Origin: Hermodice carunculata
Taxonomy: Eukaryota; Annelida; Polychaeta; Eunicida; Amphinomidae
Assembly: GCA_964020975.1 (NCBI GenBank)
Contig: OZ026622.1
Location: 84,548,199-84,612,198, forward strand
DNA: 64,000 nucleotides
Reading direction: 5' to 3'
The notes under the pieces are model-generated. The model had not been told where the DNA came from. It saw nothing but the letters and a program-made list of their open reading frames with translations, and made no database searches. The stretch's first letter is position 1, and each line of letters opens with the position of its first letter. Made by a program: the position numbers and the translations under genes. Shown here in pieces: positions 1 through 10,500 of this stretch.

Positions 1-70
1 TGGGTCAAAATATTAGATTTTGCTGAGCTGTGAATGTTGAATAGAACTTTTTGTAGATCTATCTGCATAC

Positions 71-83
71 ATGAGAGAAGAAG

Positions 84-145
<62 letters not shown>

Positions 146-178
146 CCACGTGACGCCAGTCTACCATGAGAGAAGAAG

Positions 179-270
<92 letters not shown>

Positions 271-285
271 TGACGCCAGTCTACC
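71..285. repeat. Tandemly duplicated unit with (CT)n tracts
   Basis: Two head-to-tail copies (71-165 and 166-285) start with ATGAGAGAAGAAGGG, run into a long CT dinucleotide tract (about 89-143 and 183-264) and end with CACGTGACGCCAGTCTACC. The flanks are essentially identical and only the CT tract length differs, so the duplication is recent or the copies have been homogenised. No coding potential. Confidence 0.9.
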
Positions 286-3200
286 TTGTAATCTTGTGAC
301 CCCTAACCGCTCCTGTACCTGGAAATCGCATGTACGCCCACCACAGATATATATTTCAAATCCTTCCGAGAATTCTCATGACCTGTTGCCATCTTGAATC
401 ACGGTGAAACACGTACGTAATGAATATAGCTAGCCGTGGTCGGAGAACAAGTATAGACCCTACATTTAATTATGCAAACAGCAGCAACATTGCCACATCT
501 TCCGTGTCGTTCTGCCCCCCCCCCCCAAAAAAAATAACAATCCAATGTCGTTACGCTCCATAGCCGATCCAGTCACTGTGCATGCCTAAACATTTAAATT
601 AATTAACATGTTATTGCGTTCGATTAAAAATTCGGGAAATTCAAGGCCTCAATAAAAACAACAACAGAATATATATATACATAAACGGGTCATCAGCGGG
701 AAACCATCAAGCATGTTTCGTAGCGTTAAGACACCCATATAGCTCCCAAATTGTTGCCAAATGTTGCGTGGTTCCGAAAATATGGGTGTCGACTTCCTAG
801 AACATGAACCATTTTGCCCCTTCGGAGTTCACAAATTACGCAGAATAACTAGATTGGTTTCTCGTGTGATACATCACGCAGAAAACCATCAAGAGGCTTG
901 AATTTGCTTCTTTCCCAAGAGTGCAAATACTGAAGTCGCCACGTGGGGTCACAGCTACACGTTTGCAGAGATTTCAGATATTGACTTTGGTTTGGCTGCC
1001 ACGCACGCAGTATACTATATTGATGAAAAGGTGCAAGTATAATATCATTTATTGTGGTCCGATTAAACAGTCACGAAGAAGACTATGAATTTAAATGCCA
1101 TTTTGATATTCCAAATCGTCTGTGTGATGCAGCTTGCAGTGTGTCAGAAACGGAAAGTTCCTTGCAAAACAATGTATGCTTAAAAATGGATTTTCCCACG
1201 TGTTGTGTTTCTGTGTAATATTTGCAGTTTAAATCAAATATTCCAATTAGCACCTTTGTGCTTAAAAACTGGATGATATTCGGCCTACTGGGTTGTGATA
1301 TAACTACGGTTTTTTTTCTTCAAAATTGTTCTATATATTCAATGGAGAAATGGTAGAATAAAAAGCAGGAATAATTGGAATTTATACATGTTTTAGACCA
1401 GTTTTTGAGACAGTTTTGTGAGATGCTATGAGGAATTTTACAGAGGCATATGACGCGCTTGTGGTAACAGCCCATGTAGCGATGCAGCGTGCGTGCGCGT
1501 ACAATGCGCAACCCAGTAACAAAATTAGTGCAAGACACACAACCTAGTGTTCCATTGTAGACTCCCTGCTGACAAGCGTACATCGGAAGTCTTGATGAAG
1601 CTAATACTAAAATCAGACAAGAAATTGGTTTAATAAAAATTTCAGGTGTAAGTGATAAACATTGACCCCACGGTTAGAGTGTGTCCATAGTAGAGCTAAT
1701 AAAACGCAAAAACCCAAGCAATAGGTTTCACCTGGTGCATCGTATTTTAACCCTCTTGACAGAAGATGCGCAGATATAACATAAGTGAAATAAGGGTCCT
1801 AACACAGTTGGGCTCACCACGGGACGAACCTAGGGTACACCGTCTTCCTTCCAAAACAAGCAATCTTTGCCTAATGTTCTGCCTTGCAGTCTGTACACGA
1901 ATTCACTGATTTGTATTAAATGTTTTTGCTCACGTCCTCTTCTCTCCGAAGTTCTGGATCCGCCACTGCATAAATAAGTTAGTAACAAGAACATAAAAAT
2001 ATAGTTTATATGTAAGATGAACCCTTTAAAAGATTTGGAAGTTTCAGCATTCAATTATTTGATTTCAGTTTCATTAAAAGGTAAACTTTCCTGGCGCAAC
2101 TCGCGTTCCTGTAAGGACACAAGGATCAGCTCTTTCCGCTAAAACACCCAAAGGCACCCGGATGTCTATGTCGTCTGTATAAACCTTGTTCATTTTTTTA
2201 TTTTTTAACATTTTTAACTAGAATAGTAAAAAAACGAGCCCCAACCCTTCCAGGGTAAGCTGTTGACTCCGTAAAGTTCTCGCCATTTGGGTAGATGTTG
2301 AGAGGCATGTCGGCCTATGTTTTGATGTGAACTTTCTAATTCTGTTGTATTTGTGTCTTTTTGTCGAAAACCCCTTCCTAGTAGTCATTACCCTATTCCG
2401 CAGTCCGAACTCTTTATTCTCCATAAGCTAACCTGTCCCTGTCTAACCTATATACATATGGAATTACTATTGTCCATATTGCACACGTTCCTCTGTAAAA
2501 TTCTGACATAGGCTGTATTAGCCCAAATAAATTAAAGGGTCTTCAGCGGGTAACTACTCAACATGTTTCGGAGCCTATTACCCGTACATATCTCTCTGAG
2601 TAGCGGCTCCTTGTCTAAGTAAAATATTCAGCAAAGACAACCCACATAATAATGAATAAATATGAACGTGGCAAATGATGAATTAGCTAAATACGTGAAG
2701 TTTTGCTTATAAATGCAGAGCTTCATTATAAAAAAAGAATACCTGTCAAACAGACCTTAATTACTAAATTTGTATGGTACAGGTTCAGATAAGAACAATT
2801 TGACTTACCCCTGAACCATTGTGTCATGCTTATGCTTCGCTTGGTCAAAGGATCCGACATTAAAGTACTAAAGCTTAATTTCCCCAGACTCCTTTTGCTT
2901 TGTGGCCTCATATTTGCCATTTAACTCTCATGCCCAATCACCAACAAGGCTTAAAAATGTAACACGACAGATCTGTTCACCGAAAAAGACCAAAAGGCGG
3001 TTACGGGGCCTTTGACTTAGAAAATTGATGTGAACAGATTAGGAAATAGAATTCTCAATGGACCAGACTTGTTATTTTTTCCCTAGCTACATGAAGGTTT
3101 TCTCCAACATAGTTAATGTGCTAGCACGATGCAGGCGTTGTGGCATTGTGGATTTATTTCAAGTTGATTTGCCTTATTCTGTCATTCATCAAACACACGA

Positions 3201-3634
3201 AAATAGCCCGGTGATTTTTTTAATGGAAACTTTCATGAATTAGTTGCAGTTTAATCGAGTGACATATCTTTAAAAAATCAAGGGTGTGTGCGCTACAATT
3301 AAATGGACGACTAGGTTACTTTTTTCGAGAGCAAAGCTAACTCAAAAGGTGAGATATGATAGTGGCAGCAAAAAACAGATTGTCTCACTTTTTGTAGCAA
3401 AACATTTGTTGCCCAGCGTGTTTTAGATTCTCGGTTTTGTAACGAGAGTCTGCTTTACACCATAATACACAGCGATTCAATATTGGTAGAAAATCAAATT
3501 TCATGAATATTGTATAAAGTCAAATAAAAACAAAATATAGCTTGAGTGTCGTGGGTACCTACCCAGATTTGAAAAGAAAACTGATTATACCAGTCCCGTG
3601 ACTTTTAAGCCACTGCACCAAATCTCACACTTCA

Positions 3635-3665
<31 letters not shown>

Positions 3666-4606
3666 CACAAAACTAGTTCATGGACGAATAGCAGATTTTG
3701 TGTAAATTCGTAACTTACTGAAAGTAACTGTAGTCATTTATCACAATACATATGCAAGTAGTTAGTGCATGCTTTACACAATCTGTGTTTATTTTGTTCG
3801 TCATATCGTATTTCTGGTGTAATGTAGTTTTACTAAATCACAAAATGAATATATGACAGCTGAACATGAAATGGAAACATTAACAATGGTACTGTTTGAC
3901 AGGGCTGGTAAGTATGCGACACATGATTACATTCGAACACACACAACATGCAGTTTCTTTAATTTAGTAATTTGCGTCATGCAGACGGGAGTTCACTGAC
4001 TGTAACATTGCTTCTGGTCGACTCCGTATCGCATTTCTCGAGACTATAAGAATAGTGAAAGGGTACCCAAGGGGCCATAGAGTATTAAACACACCTCATG
4101 ACTTTAAGTCGAAGTTTGTAACGGGACTTGACCATAAATTGATAAGTAGTTTTGACATGGAAGCAAGCCATGGGCCAATCACGGAGACTTCACGGTGTCG
4201 CAGCAACACAATACTATAACCAAACCACGAGCTGAAGAAACTGACTTTCTTAGAAAAAAGGCAGCAAACACTTCGCCGCTTCAGAAAAGCTGGAAAGTTC
4301 CTGAAGCAAACCGTAGATCTGGCATTAAGAATGATGTACAAGTTAAATACGACACTTGACACCGTAAGCTGTCTGTCTTTGTCTCAAAGCAGAGCGAAAT
4401 AAAGATCCATCGCTAAAACTGAATATTTTTTCGATCGATCCATGTGCAGTCTGAAGGCAGGTGTGAATTATGAAAACGCTTTCAGATAGTGAAACCTGGT
4501 AGGGCCCATCCTTAATTCAGAATTGTGAATAAGAGGAACAGGAGACAATGATTTCTAAACAGATCGTCTGTCGTGATAACCTTTCTTCAAAGAACAATAT
4601 TCTGCC
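286..4606. other. No gene recognised; one dispersed repeat pair
   Basis: No convincing exon or transposon protein is seen. A short dispersed repeat occurs twice in the same orientation at about 684-745 and 2537-2596, sharing the core GGGTCATCAGCGGGAAACCA (GGGTCTTCAGCGGGTAACTA in the second) and CATGTTTCG. The first copy is followed by an inverted ACACCCATAT/TATGGGTGT pair. Minor low-complexity tracts: poly-C/poly-A at 516-533 and poly-A plus (AC)n at 3633-3668. Confidence 0.5.
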
Positions 4607-4782
4607 TTAAGCCTTTCCCCTTAAACCGGCCAAAACCAGCTGGAGGTAAAGTGTCTTATTTGTAATAATTTTAGTGTAAATGAAAAAAAAATGTTGAAAA
4701 TTGTAGACGAGCCCACGTGTCAGAATAGCATGCGAGTATGAAAGTTGTTGCCTTATGGCTTCATTCAAGGGGAAAGGGTTAA
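4607..4782. mobile_element. TTAA-flanked MITE, piggyBac-like
   Basis: A 176-bp segment bounded by TTAA on both sides (4607-4610 and 4779-4782). Just inside, the left end reads GCCTTTCCCCTTAAACC and the reverse complement of the right end reads CCCTTTCCCCTTGAATG, giving terminal inverted repeats with about 13 of 14 matches. TTAA target duplication plus short TIRs starting CYCTTT is the known pattern of piggyBac-superfamily MITEs. There is no open frame, so it would need a transposase in trans. Similar elements lie at 5992, 12219, 24323 and 53606. Confidence 0.65.
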
Positions 4783-5017
4783 ACGATATCCCGAGGACAC
4801 CGTACTTATCTTAAAATAATGTGTGATATAATGATACTTTTTATCTCAAAGAGTCAAACGTGATGCAACACTTCAATATTAATTCCCAAACTCCTTTAGC
4901 CAGGTTTATGTTCTTTTCACCCCCATATTCATTGCCGTCACTGCCTGTCTCTCTTTGCGATGTGTTCAACCAGGAGCTCAGAGCACTTTTGAGTACTCTT
5001 AGACATATACGTACATT

Positions 5018-5179
5018 TAAGAATTAAACTTCCTCTCTAGTGTAATTACGGGCGCATGGTTGCAGTTTGTGTGACAGGCATTTCTGGTGACGCGCGGTAG
5101 CGCGTCATCAAAGAAATGCCTGTCACACAAACTGCAACCATGCGCCCGTAATTATACTAGAGAGGAAGTTTAATTCTTA
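5018..5179. repeat. 162-bp near-perfect hairpin (inverted repeat)
   Basis: The left arm 5018-5085 and right arm 5112-5179 are each 68 bp and reverse-complementary with a single mismatch (CTAGTGTAATTAC against CTAGTATAATTAC). The centre holds a second small stem, TGACGCGC (5088-5095), GGTA loop, GCGCGTCA (5100-5107). An RNA copy in either direction would fold into a long rod. The arms begin TAAGAATTAAACTTCC. A related but sequence-divergent hairpin with the same outer edge and the same kind of 3' tail lies at 62770-62949. This is the hairpin module of an unrecognised repeat. Confidence 0.9.
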
Positions 5180-5420
5180 TATTTACATTTAACATCAATT
5201 TCTATTGACATAAGAGTAAGTATTATCATTGATAGTTGATTTAAAATCGTTTTAAGCTTGTTAATTTACAAAAAATCGCCTTTTTGTTTACTAGTGGGAG
5301 GAGCCAAGTGGGCGGGGCTACTACATCAGCCATCAGTTGTCAAGGCAACTCCTGGAACACAAAACTAGGTAAAAAATAGTTCCGAATAACACAACAACTT
5401 TATTTCAATAAAGCTTGCAA
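5180..5420. repeat. Tail module following the 5.0-kb hairpin
   Basis: About 240 bp directly after the hairpin align in patches, in the same order, with the sequence after the 62.8-kb hairpin. Shared pieces are CTTATATTTACATTTA (starting 5176 here, 62948 there), TTTAAAATC, AATTTACAA against CATTTACAA, GTGGGAG, and ATAGTTC about 165-200 bp after the first block. Here the tail also contains GGAGGAGCCAAGTGGGCGGG. No coding potential. Read as the body of the same repeat family; the end is not sharply defined. Confidence 0.5.
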
Positions 5421-5991
5421 AACCGGTAAAAGAAAACATTTAGGCAAGTTTTGACGAGTAGATATGCAATTCTTGATCATCTGATACCGTCTTCCCATTA
5501 TGCTTAGGCCTATGAATCAAACGCTTCGGCAGTACTTTCGGCGGAAGCTTAAATAATGACAAAGTGCGTTAAGAGGATATTATTGCGCAGCACGTTGGTT
5601 GCACGAGATGCTCTAGTGTAACCATTGCCTCATGAACTACACTACCGTTCCTATTCTTTCAATGCTAACAAAAATAACAAAGGTAAATATTAAAAAATAA
5701 TTGTGTATATTGATGAACACACCACATAGACACGAAGTAAGTTGAATGAGACGTTCATTTTTGCATGCGCATACGTTCCCACTTTCTAATTGAAGTACCA
5801 ACTTTGATGTAAACACGAGGGGCATCTTAGAAGTCTAGCAACGTTGATTTTCGTCAAATTATAATTTTGATATTGTCCATTGCAGTCCTTGGACACACTG
5901 CCTGTAGACAAATATCCACCGTTGTAACCGTTTTGCCTTATTATTGAATACTGTTCATTGTACAGCTGCAGCTTTTCCTATTGGACTAAAG

Positions 5992-6205
5992 TTAACTGTT
6001 TAAGTGCCAACTGCGACTGAAGTGGAACAACTTGGACCAAGAGCTAAAGAGGGTGGCAGATTCATGTTCCTTGTAAAAAGACCTTTTATTCGAGCACCGA
6101 TATGCCTGTAGTACAGAGGATATAATAGTCCTGGTCAACAGGCGCGCCCAAAGCTCGCTGACCAAGCTGTTGACTCAGTCCAAAATGTGGCACTGAAAAA
6201 GTTAA
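5992..6205. mobile_element. TTAA-flanked MITE, piggyBac-like
   Basis: A 214-bp segment bounded by TTAA (5992-5995 and 6202-6205). The left end CTGTTTAAGTGCCA and the reverse-complemented right end CTTTTTCAGTGCCA match at 11 of 14 positions, and both resemble the 53606 element (CTCTTTCAGTGCC). Inside is an inverted pair around GTCAACAGGCGCG and AGCTGTTGACTC, part of an inner stem seen in other family members. No protein is encoded. Confidence 0.6.
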
Positions 6206-6262
6206 CCGCTTCAGCAACATTTCATATCCACAAAAAACCAACATCCAACAAATTATTCATTC

Positions 6263-6455
6263 AAATGTAGAACCACCCAGATGCGGTACGAGATTCGATG
6301 GGCATGGTGGATGGAAACCCAAAGAAATCAGATTCTGAATATCCGACGAACTATTGAAATGTAGAACCACCAACATGCATGCGGTACCAGTTTAAGTTAG
6401 GCATGGTGGATGGAAAACCAAAGTAATCAGATTCTTCTGTAAGATATAGAACTAT
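6263..6455. repeat. Two-copy 94-bp tandem duplication
   Basis: Two diverged copies (6263-6356 and 6357-6455) each begin AAATGTAGAACCACC and contain GGCATGGTGGATGGAAA followed by AATCAGATTCT. The second copy has a short GCATGC insertion. An old local duplication without coding potential. Confidence 0.85.
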
Positions 6456-7971
6456 TATATAATGTATTCTCAACCTGATAGAGCGATAGACTAGACGATT
6501 TTTTAAAAGTGGTCTTTTGTGCAGCCTTTGGGTTGGATATTGTTGTGAAACTGCTTCATTGCTGTCAATATATAAATAGGGAGCATGGTGAACATTTTAA
6601 ATAGAAACAATCAAAACGTGATGTGCATATTGAAAATAAATAATCCGCCGTCACCACTTTTGGTATGCCACTCGCAGGCACATCTTATCACATGCAAGGA
6701 TCACACAGAGGTAAGTTGATAATTATGTGCACCTCTTCATCAAAGGGTCCATATAGCCTATGTATACCACATCGACAGTAAGATACTTTGTTTGAACCTT
6801 TTAATGCATTAAACACTTGAAAGCTAAATATATCTAGACAAACACTGGAAAAATATGCACACAGAAGGCAAACTGTTCTGTAAATTTTCAACGCATTTAA
6901 TGCTTGAAAAACAACATACTTTCAGGAACACTGAAAAATTCAGCAGCACAGCACATTGCTTCATTTAAAAAAGTAAAATGTGCACAGCTCAGCTGCTACA
7001 AGAATGGCGACAACGTTTGATATAGTAGCGATTTAACTTGGCAGCATGATGCCGGAAGTGCTGAAAGCAGTTGCAATTTGACATTCTTTCAACCAATTAA
7101 TGTAGCAAGGTATATGGGCACTTTATTACCAGATGATGTTAACAGAAAAATAATGACAGATTTAAATTCTAAGTAAAGGAATCAACTTTTTCGTTGCGTA
7201 TCCAATGTCACAAAGAAAAGACTTCCCATGTTCAAACGTGCATTGTAAGAGTACGTATCATTAATGAAATGCATACAGACTACAGTGCATTATAGCATTG
7301 CTAAACAGAATAGTTACATTTGGTGTAATGTTGTGCCTTGAGGACCACTCTTTCAATCTGACACATTTGGCTGTTGATTGCTTACATAGGGTTTCACTAT
7401 GGTTGAGTCAGGTGACCATCAATGGTTTGACAGTGTCTGGTGAACTATAACCCTTTTGAGTAAAAGCAAAGTTGACTTGACATATTCAATCGCAAGCGAG
7501 TCGTAATTAAAGGTCCTTTAATGAGGAAAGCTTTCTTTTCCCGCGAAGTGAACCTTTACCAAATTAAATGGTAACATGCTTCAGTAAAAATCATTGGGAT
7601 CTAATTCTAACCTGTCACGTTTAATTTCACTACATGAAATGTTAAAAGTTTAATAGCTGTAAATGTCTCTTTACAATGGTATTGAGAGGTAATATAAAAT
7701 AACATAAAGTGCAGATCTATTATTCTCCTTGGTGCTTAAAAGTGGTCGTAACTGTGTCTTTGGTAATGAAATTATGGGTTTCTTGACCTCTGCTGTAGCG
7801 TCTTCACTCTTTACCACCCCTACTTCAATTTAAAGGGGTCCTTTAAACAAATGGCATTTGTAATTGATTAAAATTTGAAACTGTATTGGAACCATGAATG
7901 TGAAACATTTGATGGCATGCTTAAATTTCAAATTCTGAACAGGATAGGGATTCAAAGTGTGCAAAGGCATA

Positions 7972-7973
<2 letters not shown>
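6456..7973. other. No gene recognised
   Basis: AT-rich sequence with only short random open frames. A small palindrome TTAAAGGTCCTTTAA lies at about 7507-7521. No exon, RNA gene or transposon protein could be supported. Confidence 0.5.
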
Positions 7974-8027
<54 letters not shown>

Positions 8028-8080
8028 GTGCATGAACTTAATTATGTCTGGGTGCCAACCCAGACATCTAGTTTTTCCAA

Positions 8081-8145
<65 letters not shown>

Positions 8146-8153
8146 GGTCTCAA
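7974..8153 (+). repeat. (TG)n, 9-bp-stem hairpin and (TC)n: head of composite element
   Basis: A TG microsatellite (about 7974-8029) is followed by a small perfect hairpin, TGTCTGGGT (8045-8053), loop GCCA, ACCCAGACA (8058-8066), then GTTTTTC and a TC microsatellite (about 8085-8143). The same order of hairpin with GCCA loop, GTTTTTC, AATTC and pyrimidine microsatellite recurs at 9805. The long open frames here (CVCV, SLSL, RERE translations) are products of the repeat and not genes. Confidence 0.8.
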
Positions 8154-8464
8154 AATATTGATAAGACCACCTTCTTCTCTGCCCCACCAAGGCAGATAAA
8201 CAGAAAGGCGAAAAACTATTATTATTGTTACTCCGTCGAGCACGCTCGGCTAAGCGTAAAACCTGTGCGTTATGGCCCTGTTGGCTTGCCATAGACGAAT
8301 GGCCCCTGGTCCGAGTCACACTGAAGGGGGACAGGAATACCCCTTCTGGATCTCGGGTCACAGTTAATTCCCGAATTTTTCTCGGACACTATTACTCCGA
8401 AAACCACCAAACTTGCCATGGTGACTGACCTACGTGTACCGTGGAAATTGTGCACCTGATTTGG
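8154..8464. other. GC-richer insert between microsatellite and minisatellite
   Basis: About 300 bp of clearly higher GC content than the surroundings, starting near TTATTATTGTTACTCC and containing GTCGAGCACGCTCGGC. It separates the TC tract from the ~143-bp units that usually follow directly, so it may be an insertion into the composite element. No protein or tRNA fold is recognised. Confidence 0.35.
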
Positions 8465-8810
8465 AATAGTCATGATGTTTAAAATTATGCAAGTAAGGAG
8501 CAATTAGAATTTTGAAATCTCCAGATCTTCAACATTTTTGCAGACAGACACAAAATTGCAATGTGCATATATAGATTTGTGACACCTGCCAATATAATGG
8601 GCAGTAAACGAGAGTTGTAGAATTTCAAATTATGCCAGTTAAAGGCATTGATAAATTTAACTGTTGAATATCTGCAAAACTATTGTATAGAGATGCCATT
8701 CCAACTTCAATTTATAAGTTGGCAAAGCCACATCCAATGAACCATGAACCAAAGTTGTAGGATTTTAATGCATGCAAATTAGTTGAATATGCAAAATTTA
8801 CTGTCGAACT
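8465..8810 (+). repeat. ~143-bp minisatellite units (locus 1)
   Basis: About two units are visible, with the landmarks AAATCTCCAGATCTTCAA (8517) and CTGTTGAATATCTGCAAAA (8661) spaced 143 bp, followed by GTATAGAGATGCCATTCC. The same unit is tandem at 54.3-54.8 kb and diverged at 15.0-15.35 kb. AT-rich and non-coding. Confidence 0.7.
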
Positions 8811-9014
8811 GCCATTTTTTGTGCATGTCTTTACTTAAACTCATCATCCATTCCTTATTTCACCTTATCATCAAGTTCAGAAAACTAGTACATGTGTGTT
8901 GTTTTCTATTTCCGGTCACATCTGGACTTTAAGGAGGAAGGGCGCGTACCTTTTTTAATGCTGGTGGTTTATTTTGGGTGGAATCATTGCTATATTTAAG
9001 TAATTTTAAGATGT

Positions 9015-9640
9015 TGGCTATCGAATGTTTCCAGAATTGTACAAATGTAGTGTCACAACGATGTCAGGTTATATTTCTGGAATGAGGATGAAGGAAAGAA
9101 GTTTTATTTCAGCTGACATTGTGCAAAATAGAGCAATCAGATATTTCTTTGGTGTTCATGCAAAGGTACCTGTGCCAGGTATCAGGGAGAAAGGTTGGCT
9201 ATTAACACGTTACAGATATTGTTAAAGTCCGATAAAAGCCTCGAACCGTTTGCTATTCCTGACATATTATACAAGGTAAACATATTTTTTAAATCTGGGA
9301 TTTAAATTCAGATACGGATCCTTTAGAAACTGTTTAAAATATTTAGGGGGGATTGACTATTCTCACATGTACGACAATGTAGTCTGTATTTCAGATTACC
9401 CGCTCGACAAACTGATGGAACACTGAATTGTGAATGGATTGTAAATGTGTAGAGTCCAAGCCTAAGGCATTGTATTAAAATCAATACGAATTTTCAACTT
9501 GAAGCATATGGTACTTCTTTCTTACCTAATTATAAACGACCTGCGTGTGTTCAGTTTAGATTAGGACATTCTTGCAATAAGAGTAGAGACCCGTCGATCT
9601 AGTGGAGTCCCCCTACATGGAGATATATTTAGGCCAAATG
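9015..9640 (+). mobile_element. LINE C-terminal fragment, decayed
   Basis: A plus-strand frame at 9025-9225 contains VQNRAIRYFFGVHAKVPVP followed by GIREKGWL. This matches the block after the reverse transcriptase in many non-LTR retrotransposons (consensus Q.RAiR.flGVh...P.....GW). Further on, another frame gives FQLEAYGTSFLPNYKRPACV then QFRLGHS, like the FR.G stretch before the C-terminal zinc-binding motif, but frames shift and stops intervene. No reverse transcriptase remains, so this is a 5'-truncated, decayed copy lying between two composite repeats. The clade is not assignable with confidence. Confidence 0.5.
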
Positions 9641-9804
9641 CACAATAATTTTTGACACTGATGCAATGGAATACGATGGCATCCTCTATGTAATATTCCG
9701 TTTTATTTTAATTTGACGGAATTATTACTTTAAAAAGTTGCAGAATTGAACGAAGCTTTTTGGAAAATGAATAATGGCGGTGAATTGCGATGTACGGTTT
9801 ATTA

Positions 9805-9840
9805 TGTCTGTGTGCCAACACAGACGTATTGTTTTTCAAT

Positions 9841-9876
<36 letters not shown>

Positions 9877-9960
9877 TCGCCTTTTTATAATGAGAGGTCA
9901 TGCTTTTCAAAATTATACAAATAAGGGCTAATTAAAGTTTTAAGTCTTTAATATCTTATA
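9805..9960 (+). repeat. Small hairpin, (TTTC)n and partial minisatellite unit (locus 2)
   Basis: TGTCTGTGT (9805-9813), loop GCCA, ACACAGACG (9818-9826) forms a hairpin with 8 of 9 pairs, followed by GTTTTTC and a TTTC microsatellite (about 9838-9878). A partial unit follows (AAAATTATACAAATAAGGGC then TTTAATATCTTA) that matches the start of the ~144-bp repeat. Same architecture as the 8.0-kb and 54.0-kb loci. Confidence 0.75.
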
Positions 9961-10009
9961 TACTATAGTAGATGTGGTTCCGAGTGTATTGGCGTTCGAT
10001 CATAGCAGG

Positions 10010-10480
10010 GCAAAGGTCATCTCAAATTTCAAGGTCATGTCAAGGTCAAAGGTCATGTCAAGGTAAAAGGCCAATTTTAGGTCAAAATATCATTTTAAAA
10101 CTCAAGGTCCACTTCAGGTAGATGTCATCTCAAAGTCAAAGGTCATTTCAAGGTCTAAGGCCACTTTCCATGGTGGCTTTCTTCTATCCATAACTTGGCC
10201 AATTTTTATCCAATTTTGATCATATTGGGCTCAAATTGTAGTATTGTAACACTACACATTTTGAAACCTACATGTGACCCCCAAAGGTCAAAGGTCGAAG
10301 TCATTTGGACGTTGGAAAGTTTCACCCAGCCATAACTAGGCCAATATCCACCCAATTCTAATTATGTTGGACTTAAATAGTGGGCATTACAACACTGTAT
10401 ATTTTTGCAATTTACATGTGACCTGTACAAGTCAAAGGTCAAGGTCATTTGGACATCGAAATTTTCATCCAGCCATAAGC
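10010..10480 (+). repeat. AGGTCA-rich minisatellite with ~143-bp period
   Basis: The first half (10010-10165) is a run of AAGGTCA-type hexamers, including a perfect direct repeat AGGTCAAAGGTCA at 10043-10055. The second half repeats with landmarks CCATAACTTGGCC (10188), CCATAACTAGGCC (10332) and CCATAAGC (10473), spacings of 144 and 141 bp. Each unit ends in GTCAAAGGTC...GTCATTTGGAC. AGGTCA direct repeats are nuclear-receptor half-site sequences, but here they are simply part of a repeat; a regulatory role is speculation. Confidence 0.8.
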
Positions 10481-10500
10481 TTAATGGAATGTGAAGTACC

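Noticed and set aside
7830-8361. Overlapping 80-139-codon open frames on both strands
   Set aside because: They are translations of TG and TC microsatellites (CVCV, SLSL, RERE, HTHT) and switch character at the repeat edges.
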